DNA of 64,000 bases, from contig DATKSL010000006.1 in NCBI GenBank assembly GCA_035531675.1, positions 135,908-199,907 on the forward strand. The letters run 5' to 3'. The notes beneath the pieces are model-generated. The model worked only from the letters and a program-made list of their open reading frames with translations, ran no database searches and was not told the DNA's origin. Numbering within the stretch: position 1 is the first letter of the stretch; the number at the start of each line of letters is the position of its first letter. The position numbers were made by a program, and so were the translations under genes. Below are positions 17,447 through 26,452 of this stretch, in pieces. The stretch comes from JAJPIG01 sp035531675 (GTDB taxonomy: Bacteria; Desulfobacterota; Binatia; Binatales; Binataceae).

Positions 17447-17530
17447 GATACAACTCGGCACCGACCGGAGGAACCAGCCGGTCGGCTCGGTTGTATCGGG
17501 ACGGTGCCGAGGCCCCGCCGGGCGGCCTTT
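17447..17530 (+). promoter_or_regulatory. Structured 5' leader with competing hairpins before the porin gene
   Basis: Three helices can be drawn. Helix A is bipartite: 17447-17454 with 17490-17497 (8 bp) and inner 17461-17468 with 17478-17485 (8 bp, perfect). Helix B is a perfect 10-bp pairing of 17454-17463 with 17502-17511; it shares bases with A, so the two exclude each other unless a pseudoknot forms. Helix C is a GC stem 17510-17514 with 17524-17528 followed by TTTAA, placed like a terminator or ribosome-site sequesterer 37 bases before the porin ATG. This resembles an attenuator or riboregulator; no known riboswitch class was recognised. Confidence 0.45.
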
Positions 17531-17566
17531 AACGTCGATACTTCAAGAAATTCCCGGGGAGGAAAG

Positions 17567-18871
17567 ATGAGACTGCTTATTGAGAAATGCCTTCGCGCCG
17601 CGACCGTCGTCAGCATGGCAGGGGCACTGCTGATAGCACTCGCGATGACCTGTCAACCGAATGCGTGGGCCGACGGATCGAGCCCGGCCGCGCCCGCGGC
17701 CGCGCCGGTGGCCGCCAGTTCGCCGTCTCCGGCCGCGGCGGCGACGCCGGTACCGCCGCTGTCGTCACCCTCGATGGTGGGGCCGTTACAGATGGCCTCG
17801 CCCAACGAGATCAACCTGCCGAAGATGGTGCCGTTCCTGTCGGAGCTGCCCGCGCCGATTGCGAGTCTGCTCGATTTCGATGTGAACGGGGTCATAACCG
17901 GGCTCGGGATGTTGCAGGATCACGCGGTCCCCGGTGATTTCACCGCCCAGATCGACGCCAGCAACGCGGAACTGCTCATCCAGAAGGCCGACGGTCCGAT
18001 CCAGTACTATCTCCAGGTCGGCGGCTACAGTCTGCCGGCGCTGGGTGCGGCCTACGTCAACATGGGGCACGCGGTCAACTCACTGTATGGACCCCTGCCG
18101 GTCGCCTATATCAAGATCGCTCCGACCGACAGCTTTTCGATCATGGCGGGTAATCTGCCGACCCTGTTGGGGGCCGAGTACACCTTCACCTTCGAGAACA
18201 TGAACATCGAGCGCGGACTGCTGTGGAACCAGGAGAACGTTATCAACCGCGGCGTCCAGCTCAACTACAGCCATGGGCCGCTCAGCGGATCGTTGAGCTG
18301 GAACAACGGCTTTTATTCCCACAGCTACACCTGGATAACCGGCGCGTTGGCCTACACGATAAATTCAGCGAATACGGTGAGCGTCGCCGGCGGCGGCAAC
18401 GCGGGTTTTGCGAAGTCGAACAATTTCGCCACCCCGCTGGTCAACAATAACAGCCAAATCTACGACCTCATCTACGAATACAACTCCGCGCCGGTGATCA
18501 TCGAGCCCTATTTCCAATGGACCATGGTGCCGCATAACCCGGATATCGGCGTGTTCAAGACCACCTCCACGGTGAGCGGTGCAATCCTGGCCAGTTACAG
18601 CTTTACGGATAACTTCTTTTTGACCGGGCGCTGGGAATATGTCGGCACCACCGGCAACTCGACCGACGGCGCCGCCAACCTGCTGTATGGGCCGGGCAGC
18701 AACGCCTGGTCGATCACGCTGACTCCGACCTTTCAGTATCAGCAGTTCTTCGTCCGCGCCGAGGCTTCCTACGTGCAGGCGACCAGCTATACCTCGGGCG
18801 CGGTGTTCGGCGATCAGAACCAGAACCCCGGCCAGGTCCGCGGCCTGATCGAAACCGGCGTGATCTTCTAG
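17567..18871 (+). CDS. Outer-membrane beta-barrel porin (BBP2-like)
   Basis: A 434-residue outer-membrane channel candidate. It begins with a classic signal peptide (RAATVVSMAGALLIALAMTC... cleaved near AWA-DG), a low-complexity Ala/Pro/Ser linker to about residue 65, then a barrel of alternating amphipathic strands rich in Tyr, Phe and Asn (YYLQVGGYSLPALG, YTFTFENMNIERG, LTGRWEYVG, FQYQQFFVRAEASYVQA) and ends in Phe, the usual OMP C-terminal residue. The pattern fits putative beta-barrel porin-2 proteins. ATG 17567 has GGGGAGGAAAG directly upstream. A structured leader precedes it and strong hairpins follow. Substrate unknown. Confidence 0.82.
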   Translation: MRLLIEKCLRAATVVSMAGALLIALAMTCQPNAWADGSSPAAPAAAPVAASSPSPAAAATPVPPLSSPSMVGPLQMASPNEINLPKMVPFLSELPAPIASLLDFDVNGVITGLGMLQDHAVPGDFTAQIDASNAELLIQKADGPIQYYLQVGGYSLPALGAAYVNMGHAVNSLYGPLPVAYIKIAPTDSFSIMAGNLPTLLGAEYTFTFENMNIERGLLWNQENVINRGVQLNYSHGPLSGSLSWNNGFYSHSYTWITGALAYTINSANTVSVAGGGNAGFAKSNNFATPLVNNNSQIYDLIYEYNSAPVIIEPYFQWTMVPHNPDIGVFKTTSTVSGAILASYSFTDNFFLTGRWEYVGTTGNSTDGAANLLYGPGSNAWSITLTPTFQYQQFFVRAEASYVQATSYTSGAVFGDQNQNPGQVRGLIETGVIF

Positions 18872-18879
18872 GCCGAGCA

Positions 18880-18916
18880 GGGCTGCGTTTCCCGCCTCAG
18901 GCGGGAAACGCAGCCC
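18880..18916. terminator. Perfect 17-bp hairpin after the porin gene
   Basis: Bases 18880-18896 pair without mismatch with 18900-18916 around a TCA loop, starting nine bases after the porin stop. The next gene is convergent, so this may serve as a bidirectional terminator; there is no U-tract on either side. Confidence 0.6.
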
Positions 18917-18942
18917 GGTCGGCGAACGGCCGGAGACTGGCA

Positions 18943-18979
18943 GCAGCTTCTCGCGCGGCAGCATCGGGCGAGAAGCTGC
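18943..18979. terminator. Second strong hairpin between porin and sulfotransferase genes
   Basis: A perfect 12-bp stem (18943-18954 with 18968-18979) with a 13-base loop, 44 bases before the end of the leftward sulfotransferase gene. Together with the 17-bp hairpin it fills the convergent gap. Confidence 0.5.
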
Positions 18980-19022
18980 CGCCGTATCTGACCGGCCGGC
19001 CGTCGCTGGCGATCGGGAACCG

Positions 19023-19820
19023 TCAGCCGGCGACGTTGTTCGGCGCGGCGCGATCCCACTCGGAGAAGTCCATGCCGGTGAGGCGTTCGAGGCGGCGGCG
19101 ATCGCGCCGATAAATCAGCCTCAGGATGCGGGCCAGGGTCGCATTGAGCTCGCCCCGCGGGCCGACGAAGACCCGCGCCGGCGCAACCGTGAAATCCGGG
19201 TCAACTCCCACAAAGGTGAACAGCCGCCGCAGTACCTGGTCGTGATCGCGCAGCAACTCCTCAGATTTGACGAAGCAGCAGTTGTCCCTGGGAAATTGGT
19301 CGAGAAATCGCTCGAGCTGCGCTGCATAGAAGCCTCTGGAAAGATAACTATGCCGGCGAAGAGGGGAGCGCTTGCGATCGGGATCGCCGGCCAGCAGCCG
19401 GATTCGGACCGGCTCGATCGCCGCGGCGATGGTAAACGGCCAGCGTTCCCAACCTCGCGATCGCTGCATCCGGTAATGCGAGAAGGCGCGCTGAACCGGA
19501 TCGCGCAGCATGAAAATCAGCTTCAGGTCGGGATTGTAGTCGTGGATCCGGTCGGCAACGAACGGCAGGAACATATAGCTTGGCGTCGCCTCGCCCCACA
19601 GCTGATCCGGCCGCGCGTCGGCAAACAATTGATGATAAGCGGCGTAACGGGGCGAATTCGCGGCGCCATTCAGATAGGCGGAGGAATAATCGAAGAAATG
19701 CGCCTCTTTGATTTGCGGCACGAAAATCTGGGGATGCTGGCCGAGAAACGCGGCCAGGGCGGAAGTCCCGCCCTTCTGCGTGCCGACGATCAGAAAATCG
19801 ACCCTGTCATTAGCGCGCAT
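19023..19820 (-). CDS. Sulfotransferase domain protein
   Basis: A 265-residue PAPS-dependent sulfotransferase. The 5'-phosphosulfate loop is GTQKGGTSALAAFLGQHP near the N-terminus (residues 12-29), and the 3'-phosphate-binding motif is FMLRDPVQRAFSHYRM (about residues 101-116), followed by the C-terminal GVDPDF and YRRDRRRLERL elements. The pattern is that of heparan/carbohydrate-type sulfotransferases used in bacterial surface glycans or lipids. It stands alone, convergent with the porin gene. The substrate cannot be inferred. Confidence 0.9.
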   Translation of the reverse strand: MRANDRVDFLIVGTQKGGTSALAAFLGQHPQIFVPQIKEAHFFDYSSAYLNGAANSPRYAAYHQLFADARPDQLWGEATPSYMFLPFVADRIHDYNPDLKLIFMLRDPVQRAFSHYRMQRSRGWERWPFTIAAAIEPVRIRLLAGDPDRKRSPLRRHSYLSRGFYAAQLERFLDQFPRDNCCFVKSEELLRDHDQVLRRLFTFVGVDPDFTVAPARVFVGPRGELNATLARILRLIYRRDRRRLERLTGMDFSEWDRAAPNNVAG

Positions 19821-20010
19821 GCGCTGACTCTTTCGGACCTCGCCTCATCATATTCTCCGACTGCCCCGGCGCAACCGCGCCGCTGGTCGAGCGCGCGCGC
19901 TGGCGGAGTTGCCTCGCGATCATCGCAAAACGGTTGCAACCTGCCTCGATGTGATAATCTAATGACCGTCCGGTAGCGAGCGTAATCGGAAGCGCTGCCC
20001 GCCGCTGATA

Positions 20011-20104
20011 GCCGGGTCCTGCGCAAGGGAAGATCGCGAACCCCGCCAGGTCCGGAAGGAAGCAACGGTACCGATCGTCACCCTGTGCCGCAGGGGTGCC
20101 TGGC
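20011..20104 (+). ncRNA. ffs: Small signal recognition particle RNA (4.5S)
   Basis: The universally conserved Ffh-binding region is present (gccaggtccggaaggaag, 20045-20062, then caacggta). The ends pair as a long hairpin: GCCGGG (20011-20016) with CCTGGC (20099-20104), then CCTGCG with CGCAGG, as expected for the ~95-nt bacterial form. Its position immediately before dnaX is the common arrangement. A GATAAT-like -10 candidate is at 19953-19958 without a good -35 box. Confidence 0.93.
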
Positions 20105-20144
20105 TATCATTCGACGGGCAGCGCAATCAATCGTGCAGGAATCG

Positions 20145-21989
20145 ATGGCAGCAGGCCCGTCCCCTCATCTGGTGCTGGCGCGCAAATGGCGCCCCGAGCG
20201 GTTCTCCGAACTGGTCGGCCAGGAACCCGTCACGCGCATTCTGATCAAGGCGCTCGAGAGCGGGCGCATCGCCCATGCCTTCCTGTTCACCGGCATCCGC
20301 GGCGTCGGCAAGACCACCGCCGCGCGGATCCTCGCCCGCTGTCTCAATTGCGAACGCGGGCCGACCCCGGAGCCGTGCGGCGAGTGCGCCGCCTGTCTCG
20401 AAATCCGCGCCGGCCGCTCGCTCGATGTCGCCGAGATCGACGGTGCGACCTACCGCAAGATCGACGACGCGCGCGCCATAATCGAAAATCTTTCCTATCG
20501 CCCGGCCCGCGATCGCTACAAGATTTACATTATCGACGAGGCCCATCAGCTTACCGACCAGGCCTTTAACGCGCTCCTGAAGACCCTCGAGGAGCCGCCC
20601 GAACACGTCAAGTTCATCCTCGCCACCACCGAGCCGCAGAAGATGCCCGAGACTATCCTGTCGCGGCTGCAGCGCTACGACTTCCGCCGCATCCCCTTCG
20701 CCACTATCCTGGCGCGGCTCCAGGAGCTGGCGCGGCGCGAGGGTATCGAGGTCGAAGAGGGGGCGCTGCGGCTGCTGGCGCGCGAGGCCGGCGGCAGCAT
20801 GCGCGACGCGGAACGGATGCTCGAATCGGCGCTGGCCGCGAATGGCAAAGTGACCGAGAGCGAAGTGGCGGTCGCGCTGGGCGTGGCGAGCCGCGCCAGC
20901 GTGTTCGAGCTGGCCGAAGCGATTCTCAAGCATGCGCCGGAGACCGCGCTCGCCAAGGTCCGCGAGATGAATCAGCGCGGTGCCAATCTCGAATCGTGCG
21001 GACGCGACCTGCTCGAAACGCTACGCCATCTGGTGGTTGCGAAACTGCCCGGCGGCGGCACGTCGGGTCCGCTCGCCGACCTGCCCGATCATGAAGCGGC
21101 GGAGCTGCAGCGGATGGCCGCGCCGGCCAGCCTGCGTGACCTGATGCGGCTGTTCAAGCTGATGGCGGCCGCGCAGGAAGAGATTATCCGATCGCCGTAT
21201 GCCGACCTGCTGCTCGAGATGGCGGCGGTGCGGATGGCGACCATCGCGCCGGTGATGGACGCCGACGAACTGCTGCGCGCGCTCGGCGGCGGCGGCGAGC
21301 CGGGCAGCGGCTTGCCGGGCCCCTCGCAGGGCTCTCCGCCGGCTGCGGGCTCACCACCGGCTGCGGGCGCAGCGCCGCGCAGCGCCGCTGCGCCCGCAGC
21401 CGCCCATCGCCTGCGCGTCGAGGGCGAGGTCAAGGCCGAGGCGCCGCGCCGGGCGCTGCCGAGCGCGGCACCGCCCGCGGTCTCGACGCCGGTGAGTCCG
21501 CCGATCGCATCGCCGGTCGCAGCCGGCGGCGCGGACCTGCCTGATCTCCGCCTCCATATCCGCAGCCGGCGCGCCGCGCTGGCCGGCTTCATGGAGCAGG
21601 GCGCTATCCTGCGTCTCGACGGCGACACGGTTATCGTTACGCCGCGCAACGATATCTACGTCCGCTACCTGAGCGACAATCGCAACGTGGTGGCGGAACT
21701 CGCCGCCGAGCTTTACGGGCGCCGGATGAAAGTCACCGTGGTCGCGCCCGATCCGGCCGCGGCGGCGGCGACACCCGTGGTCGAGGCAATGGCCGCCACG
21801 CCCGCCGGCGATGGGCCGGAGTCGAAAAATGGATCGGCGGCCGGCGCCAACGGCGCGAAGATCACGGCCGATCCGCTGGTGCGCCGGATTTTCGATACCC
21901 TCGAGGCGCGCCTGGTGGAAGTCCGCGAGACCGCGCCGGCCGAGTCCGAGGCGGCTAACGACAACGCCGACAACACGCCGGAAGAATAG
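20145..21989 (+). CDS. dnaX: DNA polymerase III tau/gamma subunit
   Basis: Clamp-loader ATPase of the replisome. Walker A GIRGVGKT is at residues 50-57, the zinc module uses cysteines about 69, 78, 81 and 84 (CLNCERGPTPEPCGECAAC), Walker B is YIIDEAHQL and the SRC-like arginine-finger region LSRLQRYDFRR follows. After domain III comes a Pro/Ala-rich linker (about residues 385-460) and a C-terminal tau-like domain. The ATG 20145, with AGGA at 20137, is chosen; the open frame extends back into the SRP RNA. No obvious slippery heptamer for a shorter gamma product was seen. Followed by ybaB and recR. Confidence 0.96.
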   Translation: MAAGPSPHLVLARKWRPERFSELVGQEPVTRILIKALESGRIAHAFLFTGIRGVGKTTAARILARCLNCERGPTPEPCGECAACLEIRAGRSLDVAEIDGATYRKIDDARAIIENLSYRPARDRYKIYIIDEAHQLTDQAFNALLKTLEEPPEHVKFILATTEPQKMPETILSRLQRYDFRRIPFATILARLQELARREGIEVEEGALRLLAREAGGSMRDAERMLESALAANGKVTESEVAVALGVASRASVFELAEAILKHAPETALAKVREMNQRGANLESCGRDLLETLRHLVVAKLPGGGTSGPLADLPDHEAAELQRMAAPASLRDLMRLFKLMAAAQEEIIRSPYADLLLEMAAVRMATIAPVMDADELLRALGGGGEPGSGLPGPSQGSPPAAGSPPAAGAAPRSAAAPAAAHRLRVEGEVKAEAPRRALPSAAPPAVSTPVSPPIASPVAAGGADLPDLRLHIRSRRAALAGFMEQGAILRLDGDTVIVTPRNDIYVRYLSDNRNVVAELAAELYGRRMKVTVVAPDPAAAAATPVVEAMAATPAGDGPESKNGSAAGANGAKITADPLVRRIFDTLEARLVEVRETAPAESEAANDNADNTPEE

Positions 21990-22012
21990 CAGCCGGCGCC
22001 GAGGTAACTCCG

Positions 22013-22366
22013 ATGTCAGACGACTTCGAAGACGACAAGAGCAACGTCAATCTCGCCGGACTTTTCAAACAGGCGCAGGAACTGCAAGGCCGTTTCCAGC
22101 AGATGCAGGAGGAGGCGGGCCACAAGACCGTCGAGGCGAGTTCCGGCGGCGGGATGGTGCGGGTGGTGGTGGACGGCCTGATGCGGGTGCGAACGCTCGA
22201 AATCGATCCCGCCCTGATGGCCGCCAACGACCGCGCCATGCTGCAGGACCTGGTGTTGGCCGCGATCAACGACGGACTGCGGCGCGCGCAGGAGTTGGTC
22301 GCCGGCGAACTCGGCAAGCTCAACCCGCTGGCCAACCTGAAGCTGCCCGGGATGGGCGGGAAGTAA
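22013..22366 (+). CDS. ybaB: YbaB/EbfC nucleoid-associated protein
   Basis: A 117-residue DNA-binding dimer of the YbaB/EbfC family. Features are the charged N-terminal helix (LAGLFKQAQELQGRFQQMQEE), the central GGGMVRVVVDGLMRVRTLEIDPAL sheet and the helical C-terminus ending in Met/Gly-rich residues (LKLPGMGGK). It sits between dnaX and recR with short gaps (23 and 10 bases), the standard conserved trio. Confidence 0.95.
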   Translation: MSDDFEDDKSNVNLAGLFKQAQELQGRFQQMQEEAGHKTVEASSGGGMVRVVVDGLMRVRTLEIDPALMAANDRAMLQDLVLAAINDGLRRAQELVAGELGKLNPLANLKLPGMGGK

Positions 22367-22376
22367 GCGCCCGGCG

Positions 22377-23000
22377 ATGGCCGACAAGCTCAAGCGCGCC
22401 GACGGTCTGCCGCCGGCCATGATGCGGCTCGTCACGGAGCTGTCGCGGCTGCCGGGCGTGGGCGAGAAAACCGCCGGCCGGCTCGCGTTCCATCTGCTCA
22501 ACCGGCCGCGCGAAGAGGTCATCGCGTTGGCCGAGTCGCTGCTCGAGATGAAGGAGCGGGTCGGCCTGTGCTCGGGATGCTTCGGGCTTTCCGACACGCC
22601 GCGCTGCGCGATCTGCGACGACCCGGCGCGCGAGCATGAGCTGCTGTGCGTGGTCGAAGGGCCGGCGGATCTGATGGCGATCGAGCGGGCGCGCGGTTTC
22701 AGCGGCGTCTACCATGTGCTGCACGGCGCGCTGGCGCCGCTCGACGGGGTCGGTCCCGAGGATATCAAGATCAAGGAGCTGCTGGCGCGGCTCGCCGCTC
22801 CCGAGGCGATACGAGAAGTGATCGTGGCGACCAATGCCACCGTCGAGGGCGAGGCGACCGCGCTTTACCTGGCGCGGCTGCTCAAGCCCCTGGGCGTCAA
22901 GACCACGCGCCTGGCGCGCGGTCTGCCGGCCGGCGGCGATCTCGAATACAGCGACTCGGCGACGCTGCAGAGCGCGCTCAGCGGGCGGCGCGAACTGTAG
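22377..23000 (+). CDS. recR: Recombination mediator RecR
   Basis: RecR works with RecF/RecO to load RecA on gapped DNA. All parts are visible in 207 residues: the helix-hairpin-helix (LSRLPGVGEKTAGRLAFHLL), the C4 zinc finger (CSGCFGLSDTPRCAICDD), the Toprim domain (LLCVVEGPADLMAIERA...GVYHVLHG) and the Walker-B-like C-terminal end (TRLARGLPAGGDLEYSDSATL). Starts 10 bases after ybaB, so probably co-transcribed with dnaX. Confidence 0.97.
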   Translation: MADKLKRADGLPPAMMRLVTELSRLPGVGEKTAGRLAFHLLNRPREEVIALAESLLEMKERVGLCSGCFGLSDTPRCAICDDPAREHELLCVVEGPADLMAIERARGFSGVYHVLHGALAPLDGVGPEDIKIKELLARLAAPEAIREVIVATNATVEGEATALYLARLLKPLGVKTTRLARGLPAGGDLEYSDSATLQSALSGRREL

Positions 23001-23089
23001 ATCGGGAACCGGTCACAAGTCAGGCGACGCCGACGGGGCTGGCCCGCGAGGCCTTGTCTCTGGCGGAGATGAGCGATATTCAATAAAGC

Positions 23090-23116
23090 AGTGGGTGGCG
23101 AGAATTCGCTCCCACT
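23090..23116. promoter_or_regulatory. Interrupted palindrome upstream of sodB
   Basis: AGTGGG (23090-23095) pairs with CCCACT (23111-23116), and inner GCGA (23098-23101) with TCGC (23106-23109). The site lies 58 bases before the sodB ATG in the 173-base gap after recR. It could be an operator, for example for the adjacent Rrf2 regulator, or an mRNA hairpin; no promoter was resolved. Confidence 0.3.
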
Positions 23117-23173
23117 CTCAATCCCGAGCAGCAAAATCTTGCAATCCCGGCGACGGGAAAGGAAGTGTGAGCT

Positions 23174-23758
23174 ATGGCATTCGAACTGCCCAAACTACCC
23201 TATGCACCGAACGGCTTGGCGCCGCATATCTCGGCCGAGACGCTCGAATTCCATCACGGCAAGCATCATGCGGCTTACGTGAACAACCTGAACAATCTCA
23301 TCAAGCAGACCAAATTCGAGAACGCGCCGCTTGAGGAGATCGTGAAGGGCGCCGGTGCCGGCCCGCTGTTCAACAACGCCGCGCAGCATTTCAATCACAG
23401 CTTCTACTGGACCTCGATGAAGCCGGGCGGCGGCGGCGAGCCGAGCGGGCCGCTGGCCGACGCGATCACGAAGGCCTTTGGCGACTTCAAGAGCTTCCGC
23501 GAGAAGTTCAGCGCCGCGGCGGTCGGCCATTTCGGCAGCGGCTGGGCGTGGCTGGTGAAGAAAGCCGACGGCACTGTCGCGATCGAAGCGACCCATGACG
23601 CCGATACCCCGATCGCTCACGGCATCGCGCCGCTGCTGACCTGCGACGTGTGGGAGCACGCCTACTATATCGATTACCGCAACGCGCGGGCGAAGTACGT
23701 CGAGGCCTTCTGGTCGCTCGTCAACTGGGATTTCGCCGCCGCCAACCTCAAGAAGTAA
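23174..23758 (+). CDS. sodB: Superoxide dismutase, Fe-type
   Basis: Converts superoxide to O2 and H2O2 in the cytoplasm. Metal ligands are His27 (LEFHHGKHH), His75 (QHFNHSFYW), Asp158 and His162 (TCDVWEHAYYIDY). The glutamine at residue 71 before the second ligand (AAQHFNH) is characteristic of iron-type enzymes. Length 194 is typical. ATG 23174 has GGAAGTG upstream. It is convergent with a putative iron-sulfur Rrf2 regulator gene. Confidence 0.96.
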   Translation: MAFELPKLPYAPNGLAPHISAETLEFHHGKHHAAYVNNLNNLIKQTKFENAPLEEIVKGAGAGPLFNNAAQHFNHSFYWTSMKPGGGGEPSGPLADAITKAFGDFKSFREKFSAAAVGHFGSGWAWLVKKADGTVAIEATHDADTPIAHGIAPLLTCDVWEHAYYIDYRNARAKYVEAFWSLVNWDFAAANLKK

Positions 23759-23782
23759 CGGCGCGCAGGAGCGGGGCGCGGG

Positions 23783-24220
23783 TCAGATCTGAAAGCTGAT
23801 CGCGCCCTTGCGGCGCTCGGCCAGGCTTTGCAGCGTGGTGCGCGACAGAATCGCCAGCACCGCGTCGCGCACCTCGCGCCACATGTCGCGGATCGAGCAG
23901 AATTCGTCGCGCCGGCAAATCGCGCTGGCGCCCTCGACCAGGCAATCGACCGGCGCGAAGTCGCCCTCGACCGCCTGCACGACCTCGGCGGCGGTGATCC
24001 GCGTGGGCGCCCGGGCCAGGAGGTAGCCGCCGCTGGGACCCTTCTGGCTGAGCAGGATGCCGGCGCGTTTGAGCTCGACCAGCAGCCGGCGCAGATAATT
24101 CTCCGGAATCCGCTGCGCCTCCGCGATCTCCTCGACCCGTATTGGAGTGGGGGCGGGATAATGATCGGCGAGCATGATCAGCGCCCGCAATGAGTAGTCG
24201 ACACCGACACCGAATTTCAT
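23783..24220 (-). CDS. Rrf2-family transcriptional regulator with Cys cluster
   Basis: A 145-residue winged-helix regulator. The DNA-binding domain is residues 1-70 (YSLRALIMLADHY, EEIAEAQRIPENYLRRLLVELKRAGIL, KGPSGGYLLA). Three cysteines at 93, 102 and 108 (DCLVEGASAICRRDEFC) resemble the [2Fe-2S] cluster set of IscR/NsrR relatives, so redox or iron-sulfur sensing is likely. It ends 25 bases from sodB in convergent orientation; a role in oxidative-stress control is inference. Confidence 0.9.
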   Translation of the reverse strand: MKFGVGVDYSLRALIMLADHYPAPTPIRVEEIAEAQRIPENYLRRLLVELKRAGILLSQKGPSGGYLLARAPTRITAAEVVQAVEGDFAPVDCLVEGASAICRRDEFCSIRDMWREVRDAVLAILSRTTLQSLAERRKGAISFQI

Positions 24221-24325
24221 GAGCTTGGCGGACCAGTTCTAGCACACCGGCGCAAAGCCGAAGAATAGCCCGGGCCGGCCCCGGCGAATCGACTACCGCG
24301 GCCCGATCGTAAGCGCCGGGCGCGG

Positions 24326-24756
24326 CTAGCGCTTGGCCGGGGCGGCGGCTTCTTCGAGACGGTTCAGTGCGTCGGCGGTCGCCAGCCCGGTCGCGACGAT
24401 CGCGAGCTGCGCGCGGATGCGGTTGCCGAGCTGTCTGCGGAACACCGGCTTGGCCAGGAAATCGGCCACGCCCAGGCTGATACCCTCGGAGCGCGCGCTC
24501 AGGTCGTCGCGTGCGGTAACCATGATCACCGGTATTTCGGCGGTGGCGGAATTTTTCTTCAGCTCACGCATCACCGCGAAGCCGTCCATGTCGGGCATCA
24601 TGAGGTCGAGCAGAATCACATCGACGTGATGCCCGGCGAGCAGTTGCAGCGCCTCGATGCCGGAGGTCGCCTCGAGCGGTTCGAAACTCTCGCGTTTGAG
24701 GTAGTGCGAGAGAATCTTGACCGTATCAGGGTCATCGTCGATGACCATGATACACG

Positions 24757-24778
<22 letters not shown>
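24326..24778 (-). CDS. Single-domain response regulator (CheY-like receiver)
   Basis: A 150-residue receiver with no output domain. The acidic pocket is MVIDDDPD (residues 12-17), the phosphoacceptor is Asp58 (LLDLMMPDMDG), then the conserved Thr (MVTARDD) and Lys (FLAKPV). A short helical extension with Ala/Arg follows. Its first 22 bases overlap the end of the sigma-54 activator gene in the same direction, so the two are translationally coupled. They may be a split NtrC-type regulator; no histidine kinase is adjacent. Confidence 0.92.
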
Positions 24779-25827
<1,049 letters not shown>

Positions 25828-25943
25828 TAGATGGTGTCCCCATGCTTCGCCTGACTATCCTTGCACGTCTATATCTCTCCAAACAAGCCACAATCAGCTT
25901 AACTTGCCTAGCTTGGGAAAGTCCGAACGGGCTTGGGATGGAC

Positions 25944-26447
25944 TCAGGCGCGGGCGAGGTCCTGGCGGTAAACCGCAGCCTGTCCGGGACCTTCTGCGAC
26001 CGACACCTCCATCGCGATGACCCCGTTGAGGGCCTGGCGGACGGACAGCGCGGCATGGAGCTGGTTCCAGATATAACGCGCGAGTTCCTCGGCCGAGCTA
26101 TGGACGATCGGCAGCAGGCAGACATCGGCGGCCGGCAGCACGAATTCATCGCGCTCGTAGCGGATCGCAATCGCGCCGCGGCGCGATTCGATCTGCAGGC
26201 AATCGCTGTCGGCCGGTATCAGCGTGCGCTCATCGAGCCGCGCGACGATTTCCCGAGTGGCCTGCTTGACCAGGCCGAAATCGAGCACGTAGCCGGTGCC
26301 CATCAGCGCTCCTTCGACGGTCACGCCGACCTGATAATTATGGCCGTGCAGCGGTTCGCGAAATCCCGGGTAAGCGATGAAGTGGGCGGCCGAGAACTTG
26401 AAGTTCTCCTTGGCCACGTGAATCGAAAATCCCGCCGACATCGGCAA
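25944..26447 (-). CDS. 6-pyruvoyltetrahydropterin synthase-like protein (PTPS-III-like)
   Basis: A 167-residue T-fold pterin enzyme. Zinc-binding histidines are in FSAAHF and LHGHNY. In QueD/PTPS the catalytic cysteine lies four residues before the HGH; here that stretch is FREPLHGHNY, with Glu and no Cys, the arrangement known from PTPS-III proteins such as the Plasmodium enzyme, which can bypass FolB in folate synthesis by making 6-hydroxymethylpterin. That function is inferred from motif resemblance. A second ATG six bases in is an alternative start. Five bases separate it from the upstream same-strand gene, so an operon is likely. Confidence 0.82.
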   Translation of the reverse strand: MPMSAGFSIHVAKENFKFSAAHFIAYPGFREPLHGHNYQVGVTVEGALMGTGYVLDFGLVKQATREIVARLDERTLIPADSDCLQIESRRGAIAIRYERDEFVLPAADVCLLPIVHSSAEELARYIWNQLHAALSVRQALNGVIAMEVSVAEGPGQAAVYRQDLARA

Positions 26448-26452
26448 GTCCC

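Noticed and set aside
17188..17532. 114-codon open frame before the porin
   Set aside because: No family resemblance and it runs across the structured leader hairpins; the composition is not protein-like.
20145..21989. Programmed frameshift in dnaX to give gamma
   Set aside because: No in-frame slippery heptamer of the A-AAA-AAG type with a following stem was seen; the aaaaat at 21826-21831 is not in the right phase.
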